The notes beneath the pieces are model-generated. The model was not told where the DNA came from. It made no database searches and was given only the letters and a program-made list of their open reading frames with translations. A stretch of DNA of 64,000 bases, from contig NZ_JAOQNG010000007.1 of the NCBI RefSeq assembly GCF_025961225.1, positions 1,128,501 to 1,192,500 on the forward strand, in the 5' to 3' direction. Both the position numbers and the translations under genes were made by a program. Source of the stretch: Azospirillum canadense. Its GTDB lineage: Bacteria; Pseudomonadota; Alphaproteobacteria; Azospirillales; Azospirillaceae. This document shows, in pieces, positions 36,708 to 44,353 of this stretch. Numbering within the stretch: position 1 is the first letter of the stretch; the number at the start of each line of letters is the position of its first letter.

Positions 36708-37160
36708 ATGACCCAGCGTCTCGACTACAACGCCATCGCGCCCGCCGGCATGAAGGCCTTGGGCGGGGTGTACGGCTACCTCAGCCAGAGCGGCCTGCCG
36801 GCCGAGCTGATCAACCTCGTCTTCCTCCGGGTGTCGCAGATCAACGGCTGCGCCTACTGCATCGACATGCACAGCCGCGACCTGCTCAAGGGCGGCATGA
36901 GCGTGGACAAGCTGGTGCTGGTGCCGGCTTGGCACGAAGCCGGCGCGCTGTTCACAGACCAGGAGCGCGCCGCCCTGCGCTGGTCGGAGACGGTGACCCG
37001 GGTGGCGGACACCGCCATTCCCGACGAGGAGTACCAAGCCGTCTCGGCGCAGTTCTCGGAGAAGGAGCGCGTCGACCTGACCATCGCGGTCGGGCTGATG
37101 AACGTCTACAACCGCATCGCCATCAGCTTCCGCGCGACCCCGGCGGCGGTGGCCCGGTAA
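36708..37160 (+). CDS. Carboxymuconolactone decarboxylase/AhpD-family protein
   Basis: The 150-aa protein has the CxxC motif in QINGCAYCIDMHSRDL (Cys48, Cys51), the alkylhydroperoxidase signature, plus PAWHEAGALFTDQERAALRW. ATG 36708 has GAGGAG upstream. These trimeric proteins reduce peroxides through the two cysteines and a nearby His. Tight spacing to the cupin gene indicates one operon, ended by the strong terminator at 37192. Confidence 0.92.
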   Translation: MTQRLDYNAIAPAGMKALGGVYGYLSQSGLPAELINLVFLRVSQINGCAYCIDMHSRDLLKGGMSVDKLVLVPAWHEAGALFTDQERAALRWSETVTRVADTAIPDEEYQAVSAQFSEKERVDLTIAVGLMNVYNRIAISFRATPAAVAR

Positions 37161-37191
37161 CGGTGGCGCGGTAACGCCCCGCTTCAGCGAC

Positions 37192-37230
37192 AAGGGGGCC
37201 GGCGTTTGCGCGCCGGCCCCCCTTTCTTTC
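37192..37230. terminator. Bidirectional rho-independent terminator
   Basis: GGGGGCCGGCG and CGCCGGCCCCC form a perfect 11-bp stem (loop TTTGCG) followed by TTTCTTTC. It lies between the convergent AhpD gene (+) and SDR gene (-). Confidence 0.85.
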
Positions 37231-37274
37231 GTCTTGCGGAGGCCCATGACCACGGCCTTGCGCGGGCGCTGCCC

Positions 37275-38078
37275 TCAGGCCCGCGCCTTGCCCAGGCCGT
37301 AGCGGGGCGCCACGGTGGCGCTGGACAGGTTGGGCAGCATCGCCTGCCGGGCCGCCTCGTAGGCGTCCCACTGGGCGCCGTCCTGGAGGGAGGGGATGGT
37401 CGCGAACTCGCCGCGGTCCAGCCCGACCAGCGCCGCGTCCACCAGGTCGGTCGCGGACATCACCCAGGCTTGCGGCAGGTTGTCGACCGGCAGGCCGGCG
37501 GTATTCCAGAAGTCGGTCGCCGTGGCGCCGGGCAGCACCACCTGGACGCGGACGCCCTGGTCGGACAGCTCCTTGCGCAGCGACTGGCTGAAGGCGAGCA
37601 CGAAGGCCTTCGTCGCGCCGTAGACACCGTTCAGGATCTCCGGCCCGATCGCCACGATGGACGCGATGTTGACGATGGTGCCGCCGCCGCGGGCGACGAA
37701 GCGCGGGGCCACCGCGTAGCTCAGCCGGGTCAGGGCGGTGACGTTGATGCCGATCATCTCTTCCATGCGGTCGGCGTCGGACTGGAGGAGCGGCCCGGCG
37801 CCGCCGAAGCCCGCGTTGTTGACCAGCAGGGTGACGGCCTCGTCCGTGGCCAGGATGCGCTCCACCGACCGGAGCTGCTCCGCGTCGGTCAGGTCGGCGG
37901 TAACGGTGCGCACCGCGACGCCGTGCCGGCTGCGGATCGCGTCGGCTTGGCTGGCGAGGCGCTCGGCATTGCGCGCCACCAGGATCAGGCCGTGCCCGCG
38001 TGCGGCCAGACGGTCGGCGTAGACGGCGCCGATGCCGGATGAGGCGCCCGTGACGAGCGCGGTTCCCTTGCTGCTCAT
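37275..38078 (-). CDS. Short-chain dehydrogenase/reductase
   Basis: The 267-aa classical SDR has the cofactor motif TGASSGIG (about residue 10), NNAG in LLVNNAGFGGAGP, the serine in VNIASIVAIG and the YxxxK pair in NGVYGATKAFVL. An arginine after the second strand (VARNAERL) favours NADPH. It lies between two stress-gene units and is read alone. The substrate cannot be assigned. Confidence 0.9.
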   Translation of the reverse strand: MSSKGTALVTGASSGIGAVYADRLAARGHGLILVARNAERLASQADAIRSRHGVAVRTVTADLTDAEQLRSVERILATDEAVTLLVNNAGFGGAGPLLQSDADRMEEMIGINVTALTRLSYAVAPRFVARGGGTIVNIASIVAIGPEILNGVYGATKAFVLAFSQSLRKELSDQGVRVQVVLPGATATDFWNTAGLPVDNLPQAWVMSATDLVDAALVGLDRGEFATIPSLQDGAQWDAYEAARQAMLPNLSSATVAPRYGLGKARA

Positions 38079-38233
38079 GGTCTCGTTCCTTCTGCGGACC
38101 GCCGGCGATGTTGCGGCGGCGTTGGTTGAAGCCTATGCGAGGAGGTCGGCGACTGGAATGTCATAGAGACGTCGTTTTCGGACGTGGTTGGGGAGCGTCG
38201 GTGCTCAGCTGCGGCCCCGTCGTTCGTGCGCCG

Positions 38234-38689
38234 TCACGTCGGATCGGGCACCGTGAACGTCACTGTCTGCGCGGCGAGGATGTGGTGCTCCGGATCGGAC
38301 AGCTCGACCAGCAACTTGTGCGGACCGGGCGGCATACCGACCACGACGATGGTGTCGGTGTTGCTGAAGTCCCCCCAGTGCCAGGGCAGGTCGTCGACGG
38401 TCACATGCAGATGCCCGACCCGCGGAGAGACGTTGCGGGCGGCCGCCCCGAGCACCGGCACGACGCGGAAATTCTCCGTCCGGTAGGCGATCAGGACGGC
38501 GCCCCGCGCCAGCGGACCGGGGAGCGGCGGGTCGACGATCAGCGTGGGCGCCGGCTCGTTCTCGATGGGGATGATCGGCGAATGGCCGGAACCGTCCTTG
38601 GTGCCGTGGGCGAAGGCGGTGCCCGCGGTCAGCGCGGCGGCCGTCAGGGCGGTTGTCATGGCGATGGTGGCGATGCGGCGGATGGTCAT
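38234..38689 (-). CDS. DUF6130-like secreted protein, copy 1
   Basis: The 151-aa precursor starts at ATG 38689 after GGAGCAC and has a signal peptide ending AGTAFA. The mature domain has the family pattern NEPAPTLIVDPPLPGPLARG, then VGHLHVTVDDLPWHWGD and PPGPHKLLVELSD. It is a beta-sandwich-like periplasmic domain with several His and Trp residues and of unknown function. A clear paralogue lies at 60074-60538. The promoter region carries the shared 37-bp module (38744-38780). Confidence 0.8.
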   Translation of the reverse strand: MTIRRIATIAMTTALTAAALTAGTAFAHGTKDGSGHSPIIPIENEPAPTLIVDPPLPGPLARGAVLIAYRTENFRVVPVLGAAARNVSPRVGHLHVTVDDLPWHWGDFSNTDTIVVVGMPPGPHKLLVELSDPEHHILAAQTVTFTVPDPT

Positions 38690-38743
38690 AGGGTGCTCCG
38701 GTGCGTTCATGCACGTTGTTGTGACGCACCCAAGTCGCCCGAA

Positions 38744-38780
38744 TGTATCCGGCGGAACGGCTTTTTGTATCAGACTGTCC
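38744..38780 (-). promoter_or_regulatory. Shared 37-bp promoter module, site A
   Basis: On the + strand it begins TGTATCCGG and ends TTTTGTATCAGACTGTCC; a TACAAAG follows 26 bases further on (38807-38813). Read toward the DUF6130-like gene it gives GATACA twice, 22 bp apart. It starts 55 bp upstream of that gene. The same module occurs at 54443-54479 and 59422-59458. Confidence 0.7.
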
Positions 38781-38823
38781 AGCGCTCACGAGCGGATACA
38801 CGGCGGTACAAAGATTCATTGCG

Positions 38824-40281
38824 TCAGCCGAACCAGGACAGCAGCCGCACCAGCCGCCGGGTGCGTTCGCCGAACAGCTTCGGGGTGTAGAAGCTGCCCG
38901 CGGCGCGCTTGCTGACCTCACCCAGCGTCGGGTAGGGCACGATCATCCCGGCCAGCGCCTTGACGGTGAGCCCCTGGCCGATCGCCAGCGTCCAGACCTG
39001 GATCAGCTCGCCGGCCTCGGCACCCAGGATGGAGGCGCCGAGGATCTTGCCCGATTTCGTCGTGACCGCCTTCACGAGGCCGGAGGTCTTGCGCTCCGTC
39101 TGGGCGCGGTCGTTCTCGACGAACGGCCAGCGCAGGACCGTGATGGCGTCGCCGTGCGCGGCGCGGGCCTGCTCCTCGGTCAGGCCGACATGGGCGAACT
39201 CCGGCTCCGTGTAGGTCACCCAGGGCAATGCCCGGTAGTCCACCTTGGCGGGCAGGCGGAACTGCGCGTTGCGGATCACGATGCCGGCGTGGTAGCCGGC
39301 CACATGGGTGAACTGCGGCCCGCCGGCCACGTCGCCGATGGCGAAGACGCGCCGGTTGCTGGTGCGCAGCCGCGCATCGACGGTGATGCCGCGCGGGCCA
39401 TACGCGATGCCGGCCTTCTCAAGGTCGAGCCCGGCGACGTTTGGCCGCCGTCCGGCGGCGACCAGAATATGCGAGCCCGTGATCCGCTCCTCGTCGCCCT
39501 CCCCGGTGTCGAGCACCAAGGCGACGCCGTCCCCGTCCGGCTCGACCCGCAGGATTTTGACCCGCTCGCGGACGGCGATGCCCTCGTTGACGAACTGCTG
39601 GCGCAGCAGCGTCGCCAGTTCGGGGTCGTCCTTCGGCAGGACGCGGGCGGCCTCCAGTACGGTCACCTCGGCGCCGAGGGCGCGATGGGCCTGCGCCATC
39701 TCCAGGCCGATCGGCCCGCCGCCGATGACGATGAGGTGGCGCGGCAGCACGGTGTTGTCGAACACCGTCTCGTTGGTGAAATACGGCACGCCGTCCAGTC
39801 CGGGGATCGGCGGCACGGTCGCGCTCGACCCGGTGGCGATGACGAAGCGCCGGGCGCGGATCCGCGTGTCCCCGGCCACGACCTCGCGCGGGCCGGCGAA
39901 GCGGGCGGTGCCCTGGATGACCCGGACGCCGAGCCCTTCAAAGCGCTCGATAGAATCGTTCGGCGCGATCGCGGCGATCACCTCGTGGACGTGCCGGTTG
40001 ACCGCCGCGAAATCGACGCCGGGCGGCGCATACTCGACGCCCAGCGCCCGCTCGCCGCGCCAGCGGTGGGCCGCCTTTCCGGCGGCCAGCAGGGCCTTCG
40101 ACGGCACGCAGCCGGTGTTGAGGCAGTCGCCGCCCATCCGGTGGCGCTCGATGAGCACGGTGGAGGCGCCGAGCTGGGCCGCGCCGGCGGCCACCGACAA
40201 CCCGCCGGAGCCGGCGCCGATGACGCAGATGTCGACGTCGAGGATGCTGTTGCCGATGTTGCTCTTGGTCGTGTTGCTCAT
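38824..40281 (-). CDS. Flavin disulfide reductase (mercuric/lipoamide reductase-like)
   Basis: The 485-aa pyridine-nucleotide disulfide oxidoreductase has the FAD motif VIGAGSGGLSVA (about residue 20), the redox pair in GGDCLNTGCVPSKA (Cys53, Cys58), the NAD motif VIGGGPIGLEMAQAH and a C-terminal dimerisation domain. The C-terminal catalytic HxxxxE of lipoamide dehydrogenase is not seen (PYPTLGEVSKRAAGSFY instead), nor the CC pair of MerA, so the true substrate is another thiol or metal compound. It is coupled (ATGA) to a TVP38 membrane protein, a common pairing. Confidence 0.9.
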   Translation of the reverse strand: MSNTTKSNIGNSILDVDICVIGAGSGGLSVAAGAAQLGASTVLIERHRMGGDCLNTGCVPSKALLAAGKAAHRWRGERALGVEYAPPGVDFAAVNRHVHEVIAAIAPNDSIERFEGLGVRVIQGTARFAGPREVVAGDTRIRARRFVIATGSSATVPPIPGLDGVPYFTNETVFDNTVLPRHLIVIGGGPIGLEMAQAHRALGAEVTVLEAARVLPKDDPELATLLRQQFVNEGIAVRERVKILRVEPDGDGVALVLDTGEGDEERITGSHILVAAGRRPNVAGLDLEKAGIAYGPRGITVDARLRTSNRRVFAIGDVAGGPQFTHVAGYHAGIVIRNAQFRLPAKVDYRALPWVTYTEPEFAHVGLTEEQARAAHGDAITVLRWPFVENDRAQTERKTSGLVKAVTTKSGKILGASILGAEAGELIQVWTLAIGQGLTVKALAGMIVPYPTLGEVSKRAAGSFYTPKLFGERTRRLVRLLSWFG

Positions 40282-41078
40282 GGCAGTTTCCCCGCGGGCT
40301 GCGGCGCGCCGCGCCGGAACCGCTTGTGGATGACCGGAACCAGGGCCAGGACGGCGAGGCCGATGACGGGAAGGAGCACGCGCGGCTGGAGAAAGGCGGA
40401 GCCGTCCGGCGTGCCGCCGCTGTCCAGGATGGCGCTGAGGCCGGTGCCGACGCTGGTGTAGACCAGGACCCCCGGGATGATCCCGACGAAGGTGCCGATG
40501 ACGAAGGTCGCCGTGCGGACCCCCAGGAACGCGGGCGCCAGGTTGACGAGCCAGAAGGGGAACAGCGGCACCAGCCGGAGCACGAGCATGTAGCTCAGTT
40601 CGTCCTCGCGAAAGCCTGCCTCCAGCTTTTGCAGAAAGGGGCCGGCGCGGGCGCGCAGCAGGTCGCCGAGGACGGTCTTGGCCGCCAGGAAGACGGCCGT
40701 GGCGCCCAGTGTCGCCCCAATCAGGGTGCACAGCCCGCCCCACGCGGTTCCGAACAGGAAGCCGCCCAGCGTCGACAGCAGCAGGCCGGTGGGCAGCGAC
40801 AGAGCGGTGCAGACGGCGTAGACGAGGACGAACAGCACGGGCGCGCCGACGCCCAGGCTGTCCATCCGGCCGACCAGCCAGTCGTGGTTGCGGGCCAGGG
40901 CGGCGAAGCTGAGGTAATCGAACGCTCCGGTGATCTTCAGGACGGCGACGACCGCCGCGACCACCAAACCGACGGCCAGCAGCCGAAGCGTCAAGGACGT
41001 TGCCGGCGCTGCGGCGACCGGGCCGCCGTCGCCGTGCGGTCGATGGGGTGTAACGTTTGGGGGTGTAAAGCTTGTCAT
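40278..41078 (-). CDS. TVP38/TMEM64 (DedA-like) membrane protein
   Basis: The 266-aa integral membrane protein has hydrophobic segments including LRLLAVGLVVAAVVAVLKI and SLPTGLLLSTLGGFLFGTAW, and the family pattern VLRLVPLFPFWLVNLAPAFLG. It starts at ATG 41078, overlaps the preceding small membrane-protein gene by 4 bases, and its stop overlaps the reductase start. VTT-domain proteins act in lipid or ion movement. Pairing with the flavin reductase suggests quinone- or thiol-linked envelope chemistry, which is inference. Confidence 0.88.
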   Translation of the reverse strand: MTSFTPPNVTPHRPHGDGGPVAAAPATSLTLRLLAVGLVVAAVVAVLKITGAFDYLSFAALARNHDWLVGRMDSLGVGAPVLFVLVYAVCTALSLPTGLLLSTLGGFLFGTAWGGLCTLIGATLGATAVFLAAKTVLGDLLRARAGPFLQKLEAGFREDELSYMLVLRLVPLFPFWLVNLAPAFLGVRTATFVIGTFVGIIPGVLVYTSVGTGLSAILDSGGTPDGSAFLQPRVLLPVIGLAVLALVPVIHKRFRRGAPQPAGKLP

Positions 41079-41533
41079 TGCCGGATCTCTCCGTGTGTGC
41101 AGCGGCGGGGGAAGCCGAGGAGGACCCGGAAGAAGACCACCGTGCCGATGCCGAAAATCGTGTTGAAGGCGATGTCGAACGGCACCGCCGCGGAAGGGAA
41201 GCCGCCGCCGACGCCCAGCCCCTTCAGCGGCAGCACGACGAACCAGTGCACAAGCAGGGGGAAGATGCCGAAGAGGAGCCCGCCCAGTTCTCGCCCGACG
41301 CTGGCGGTCAGCCGCCGCTCGACCAGAGCGTAGGCCAGTCCCCAGAGCCCGTCCCAGAACGCCGCGTTGAGGCTTGCCGGAACGCCGAGGGGAGGTACGG
41401 GCGCCAGGCTCCAGGGCAGGGCGGGGACGAGGTGCGCGAGGTAGAGGAGAACGCGGAGCCCGTCTTCCAGGAGCAAGTGCGACAGGATTCCAGCGAGGAA
41501 GCCGACGCACAGGCGCGTTGATGTGCGAAACAT
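41075..41533 (-). CDS. Small membrane protein of unknown function, tandem copy 1
   Basis: The 152-aa protein has about four hydrophobic segments. It is plainly a paralogue of the next gene (41563-42018), sharing PALPWSL, PVPPLGVP, GLWGLAYAL-like and VLPLKGLGVGGGF. The conserved Gly/Pro-rich loops suggest a compact channel- or carrier-like protein. A poorly conserved C-terminus follows (RRCTHGEIRQ). It is coupled by ATGA to the TVP38 gene. Confidence 0.75.
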   Translation of the reverse strand: MFRTSTRLCVGFLAGILSHLLLEDGLRVLLYLAHLVPALPWSLAPVPPLGVPASLNAAFWDGLWGLAYALVERRLTASVGRELGGLLFGIFPLLVHWFVVLPLKGLGVGGGFPSAAVPFDIAFNTIFGIGTVVFFRVLLGFPRRCTHGEIRQ

Positions 41534-41562
41534 GGGAAAAAACCTGTCGACGATCCGGGCGG

Positions 41563-42018
41563 TCAGCCGGGCAGCGCGTCCGGTGACGTCCGGTCCGGCC
41601 GCCGTGCGGCGGCGAAGGCGGACCGGAACAGGATCGCCGTGCCGAGGCCGTAGATCAGGTGAAGGGCGATGTAGAGCGGGTTGAAACCGCCACCGACGCC
41701 GAGCCCCTTCAGCGGCAGCACGACGAACCAGAAGACGGCCAGCGGCGGAATGCCGTAGACGAGCCCGCCCGGAAGCCAGCCGAAGCGGGCGGTCAGCCGC
41801 GGTTCGAGCGCGGCGTAGGCCACGCCCCAAAGCCCGGCCCAGAAGGCCAGGTTGAGGCTCAGCGGCACGCCCAGCGGCGGCACCGGCTTCAGGCTCCAGG
41901 GCAGGGCCGGCTCCAGATACGCGAAGTGGAGGATGGCCAGCAGGCCGTCCTGAAAAATCAGGTGTGATAGGCCGCCGGCCAGAAAGCCGAGGAACAGCCG
42001 TGTCGGAATCGTGCGCAT
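41563..42018 (-). CDS. Small membrane protein of unknown function, tandem copy 2
   Basis: The 151-aa paralogue of the preceding gene starts at ATG 42018 (MRTIPTRLFLGFLAGGLSHL). It shares PALPWSLKPVPPLGVP and WFVVLPLKGLGVGGGFNP. The two genes are 29 bp apart and arose by tandem duplication. The closest annotation I can give is hypothetical membrane protein. Confidence 0.75.
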   Translation of the reverse strand: MRTIPTRLFLGFLAGGLSHLIFQDGLLAILHFAYLEPALPWSLKPVPPLGVPLSLNLAFWAGLWGVAYAALEPRLTARFGWLPGGLVYGIPPLAVFWFVVLPLKGLGVGGGFNPLYIALHLIYGLGTAILFRSAFAAARRPDRTSPDALPG

Positions 42019-42052
42019 GGAAAGACTTTCTCGTGATGGGGGTGCCGCCACG

Positions 42053-42406
42053 TCAGCGGACGGTGGGCGTCTGCCCGTCCACGCGCCGGGCCACGGTGAC
42101 GGCCGTCGGCGCCGTCTTCAGCCCGAGAAAGCCGCGCCCGAAGGTCAGGAACTGCTGCGCCTTCGCGGCGTCGCCCTGGTCCCACAGCGACGCCGCCATG
42201 GTGAGATACTTACTGGCCTCGTTGCGCTCCTCCCGGCCGATCGTGCCGGTGTTGCGCTCCACCAGAGCGGTCTTCGCGTCGCTGAGTTGGGTAGCGAAGC
42301 TCTCGGGCGTGCCGGATGCGCCGTTGGCGGCGGCGGCGATGCCGGCGGTGGAGGTCAGCAGCGCGGACGAAAGAACGGCGGACGCGGCAATCGTGCGAAT
42401 GTTCAT
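42053..42406 (-). CDS. Small secreted helical protein, copy 1
   Basis: The 117-aa precursor starts at ATG 42406 after GGAGACG and has a signal peptide of about 27 residues ending AAAA. The mature part is mostly helical (NEASKYLTMAASLWDQGDAA, KAQQFLTFGRGFLGLK). A paralogue of the same design, ending in a short Val/Thr-rich tail with a terminal Arg, lies at 48675-49040. Function unknown. Confidence 0.7.
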   Translation of the reverse strand: MNIRTIAASAVLSSALLTSTAGIAAAANGASGTPESFATQLSDAKTALVERNTGTIGREERNEASKYLTMAASLWDQGDAAKAQQFLTFGRGFLGLKTAPTAVTVARRVDGQTPTVR

Positions 42407-42499
42407 GATCGTCTCCATGGCGGTGTTGGGGTCGGACGGCCTGCCCGCGGTGCGTAGACAGGCCGTCCGTGATGGGGCCGGGTCAGACGACGGTGCGGG

Positions 42500-42919
42500 T
42501 CAGACGACGGTGATCGTCACGTCGATGTTGCCGCGGGTGGCCAGCGAGTAGGGGCAGGTGCGGTGGGCCGCCTGGACCAGGGCCTGCGCGGTGTCGCGCT
42601 CCACACCCGGCAGGCTGACGTTGAGGCGGGCGGCGAGGCCGTACACGCCCTCGGTCAGGCCGAGATCCACCTCGGCGTCGACCGCGAGTTCGGCCGGCAG
42701 AGCGACCTTCGCGTTGCGGGCGGCGATCTGGATCGCGCCGATGAAGCAGGCGGACCAGCCCGCGGCGAACAGCTGTTCTGGGTTGGTGCCGTTGCCCGGC
42801 TTGCCGGGCGACCTCAGCGCGATGTCCAGGCGGCCATCGTCGCTGCGGGCGGTGCCGTCGCGCCCTCCGGCGGAGGTGTGGGTCTTGCCGGTGTACAGCA
42901 CTTTCTGCAGGTGGGGCAT
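42500..42919 (-). CDS. ohr: Organic hydroperoxide resistance protein, copy 1
   Basis: The 139-aa OsmC/Ohr-family peroxidase has the catalytic cysteines Cys58 (GWSACFIGA) and Cys122 (HRTCPYSLATRGNI) and the arginine-loop TNPEQLFAAGW. It reduces organic and lipid hydroperoxides using dihydrolipoamide. Two OhrR boxes (42955-42974, 43011-43030) lie upstream, so induction by organic peroxide is expected. A second ohr is at 60644-61060. Confidence 0.95.
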   Translation of the reverse strand: MPHLQKVLYTGKTHTSAGGRDGTARSDDGRLDIALRSPGKPGNGTNPEQLFAAGWSACFIGAIQIAARNAKVALPAELAVDAEVDLGLTEGVYGLAARLNVSLPGVERDTAQALVQAAHRTCPYSLATRGNIDVTITVV

Positions 42920-42954
42920 GGTGGGGTCCTTCGTCGGGAGCGTTTGTGTTCGGT

Positions 42955-42974
42955 TCCGATAAGATCGGATGCGA
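42955..42974 (-). promoter_or_regulatory. OhrR box 1, proximal to ohr copy 1
   Basis: TCCGATAAGATCGGATGCGA, which contains the palindrome TCCGAT-N3-ATCGGA, ends 36 bp upstream of the ohr ATG. The same pattern precedes ohrR and the second ohr gene. Confidence 0.75.
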
Positions 42975-43010
42975 TTGAAAAATGCGCCAAGCGGGCCGGA
43001 GAGTCAACTG

Positions 43011-43030
43011 TCCGATCTCATCGGATGCGA
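43011..43030 (-). promoter_or_regulatory. OhrR box 2, distal to ohr copy 1
   Basis: TCCGATCTCATCGGATGCGA is a second copy in the same orientation, 56 bp from box 1, differing only in the 3-base spacer. Confidence 0.75.
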
Positions 43031-43115
43031 CTGACTTGGGTCTCAGCCGATCACGTTTTTGCGAGCGGAACGGCGGGAAGGGTGTCCGGCGCCCCGGCGG
43101 CGCGCCGGAGCGGGT

Positions 43116-44300
43116 TCAGGAACCCTGGGCGAGGGCGGCGGGAGCCGCTTGGCGGGCCCGCAGCACGATGAACGCGTAGGCCGCCTCCGCCAGCACGAAG
43201 GCGACCGCGATCAGCGCCGCGCCGACGAGGCTCAGATAGTGCTGGTCGATGACGACGATCACCACGCCGCCGAGGACGCTCGAACAGGCGATGCCGGCGT
43301 AGAGCGCGGTGTTGTTCAGCGCCATCAGCAGGGGGGCCACCTGAGGCGCCGTCTTCACGAGGCGATGCTGCTGCGGAACGATCAGCCCCCAGCCGCAGCA
43401 CCCCCACACCAGCAGGGCGAGCACGGCGGTCACGGGGTGGGCGGAGGTCCAGGGCAGCAGGCAGAAGTTCCCGATCGCGATCGCCAGCGCGGCGACGATG
43501 ATCGTCCGGCTCTCGAAGCGGTCGACCAGACGGCCGGCCAGCAGATTGCCGAGGGTCGCGGCGACACCCCAGAACAGGAACAGCGCGGCGAGCGTGCGCT
43601 CGTCCCCGCCGGTCACGCGGTCGAACACGAGGCTGGAATAGTTGTAGACCATCAGGAACCCGCCGAAGGCGAAGAGCGTCGTCAGCAGCGTCAGCGCGAT
43701 GCGGATGTCGCGGACCGGAGCGAAGCGTTCGCGCAGCGTGACGCGCGGGGGCTGCGGTACGGACCGGAGCAGGACGCCCACGCCGATCATCGTGACCAGG
43801 CCGAGCGCCGCGACGAACCAGAGCGTGGTGCGCCAGCTGCCAAAACCCCCGATGAAGGTGCCGAGCGGTGCGCCCAGCGCCGTGGCGCCGGCAAGGCCGG
43901 CGGTCACCGTGGCCAGGGCGCGGCCCCGCCGTTCGGGGGCGACGAGCGCGGCGGCGATGCCGAGTGCGGTGGGCGAGAACATCGCCGCGCCGAGCCCGGC
44001 CACCGCGCGGCCGACCAGGACCGTGTTCAGGTCGGACGCCAGCGCGTTGATCGCGTTGCCCAGGACGAAGATGCCCAGCGCCGCCACCAGCAGGGGCTTG
44101 CGCGGCCATCCGCCGCCGACCGCGGCCATGACGGGGGCCAGCACCGCGACGGTCAGCGCGTAGACGGTGACCATCTGCCCGGCGAGGCTCACGGAGGTGT
44201 TCAAGGAGGCGGCGACGCTTGGCAGGATGCCGGCGACGACGAAGCTGTCGGTGCCCATGGCGAACATGCCAAGGGCGAGCATGAGAAGGCGACGATCCAT
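43116..44300 (-). CDS. MFS efflux transporter, AraJ/sugar-efflux type
   Basis: The 394-aa protein has 12 predicted membrane segments. It starts MDRRLLMLALGMFAMGTDSF, typical of drug/arabinose-efflux MFS proteins, with the loop 2-3 motif region GGGWPRKPLLVAALG and GRAVAGLGAAMFSPTALGIA (motif C-like). It lies 53 bp downstream of the RND pump gene on the same strand, so it may share its MarR-controlled transcript. Confidence 0.92.
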   Translation of the reverse strand: MDRRLLMLALGMFAMGTDSFVVAGILPSVAASLNTSVSLAGQMVTVYALTVAVLAPVMAAVGGGWPRKPLLVAALGIFVLGNAINALASDLNTVLVGRAVAGLGAAMFSPTALGIAAALVAPERRGRALATVTAGLAGATALGAPLGTFIGGFGSWRTTLWFVAALGLVTMIGVGVLLRSVPQPPRVTLRERFAPVRDIRIALTLLTTLFAFGGFLMVYNYSSLVFDRVTGGDERTLAALFLFWGVAATLGNLLAGRLVDRFESRTIIVAALAIAIGNFCLLPWTSAHPVTAVLALLVWGCCGWGLIVPQQHRLVKTAPQVAPLLMALNNTALYAGIACSSVLGGVVIVVIDQHYLSLVGAALIAVAFVLAEAAYAFIVLRARQAAPAALAQGS

Positions 44301-44353
44301 GGAAAGGACCTTTCTGTGTTGACAGGAATTAGCCTGGAGGGGGAGTGGACGGC

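Noticed and set aside
38742..38813. Reading the 37-bp module as an ECF sigma-factor promoter (GGAAC ... GTC)
   Set aside because: Site A could be read that way, but sites B and C lack the GGAAC element; GATACA-type repeats are the only feature shared by all three.
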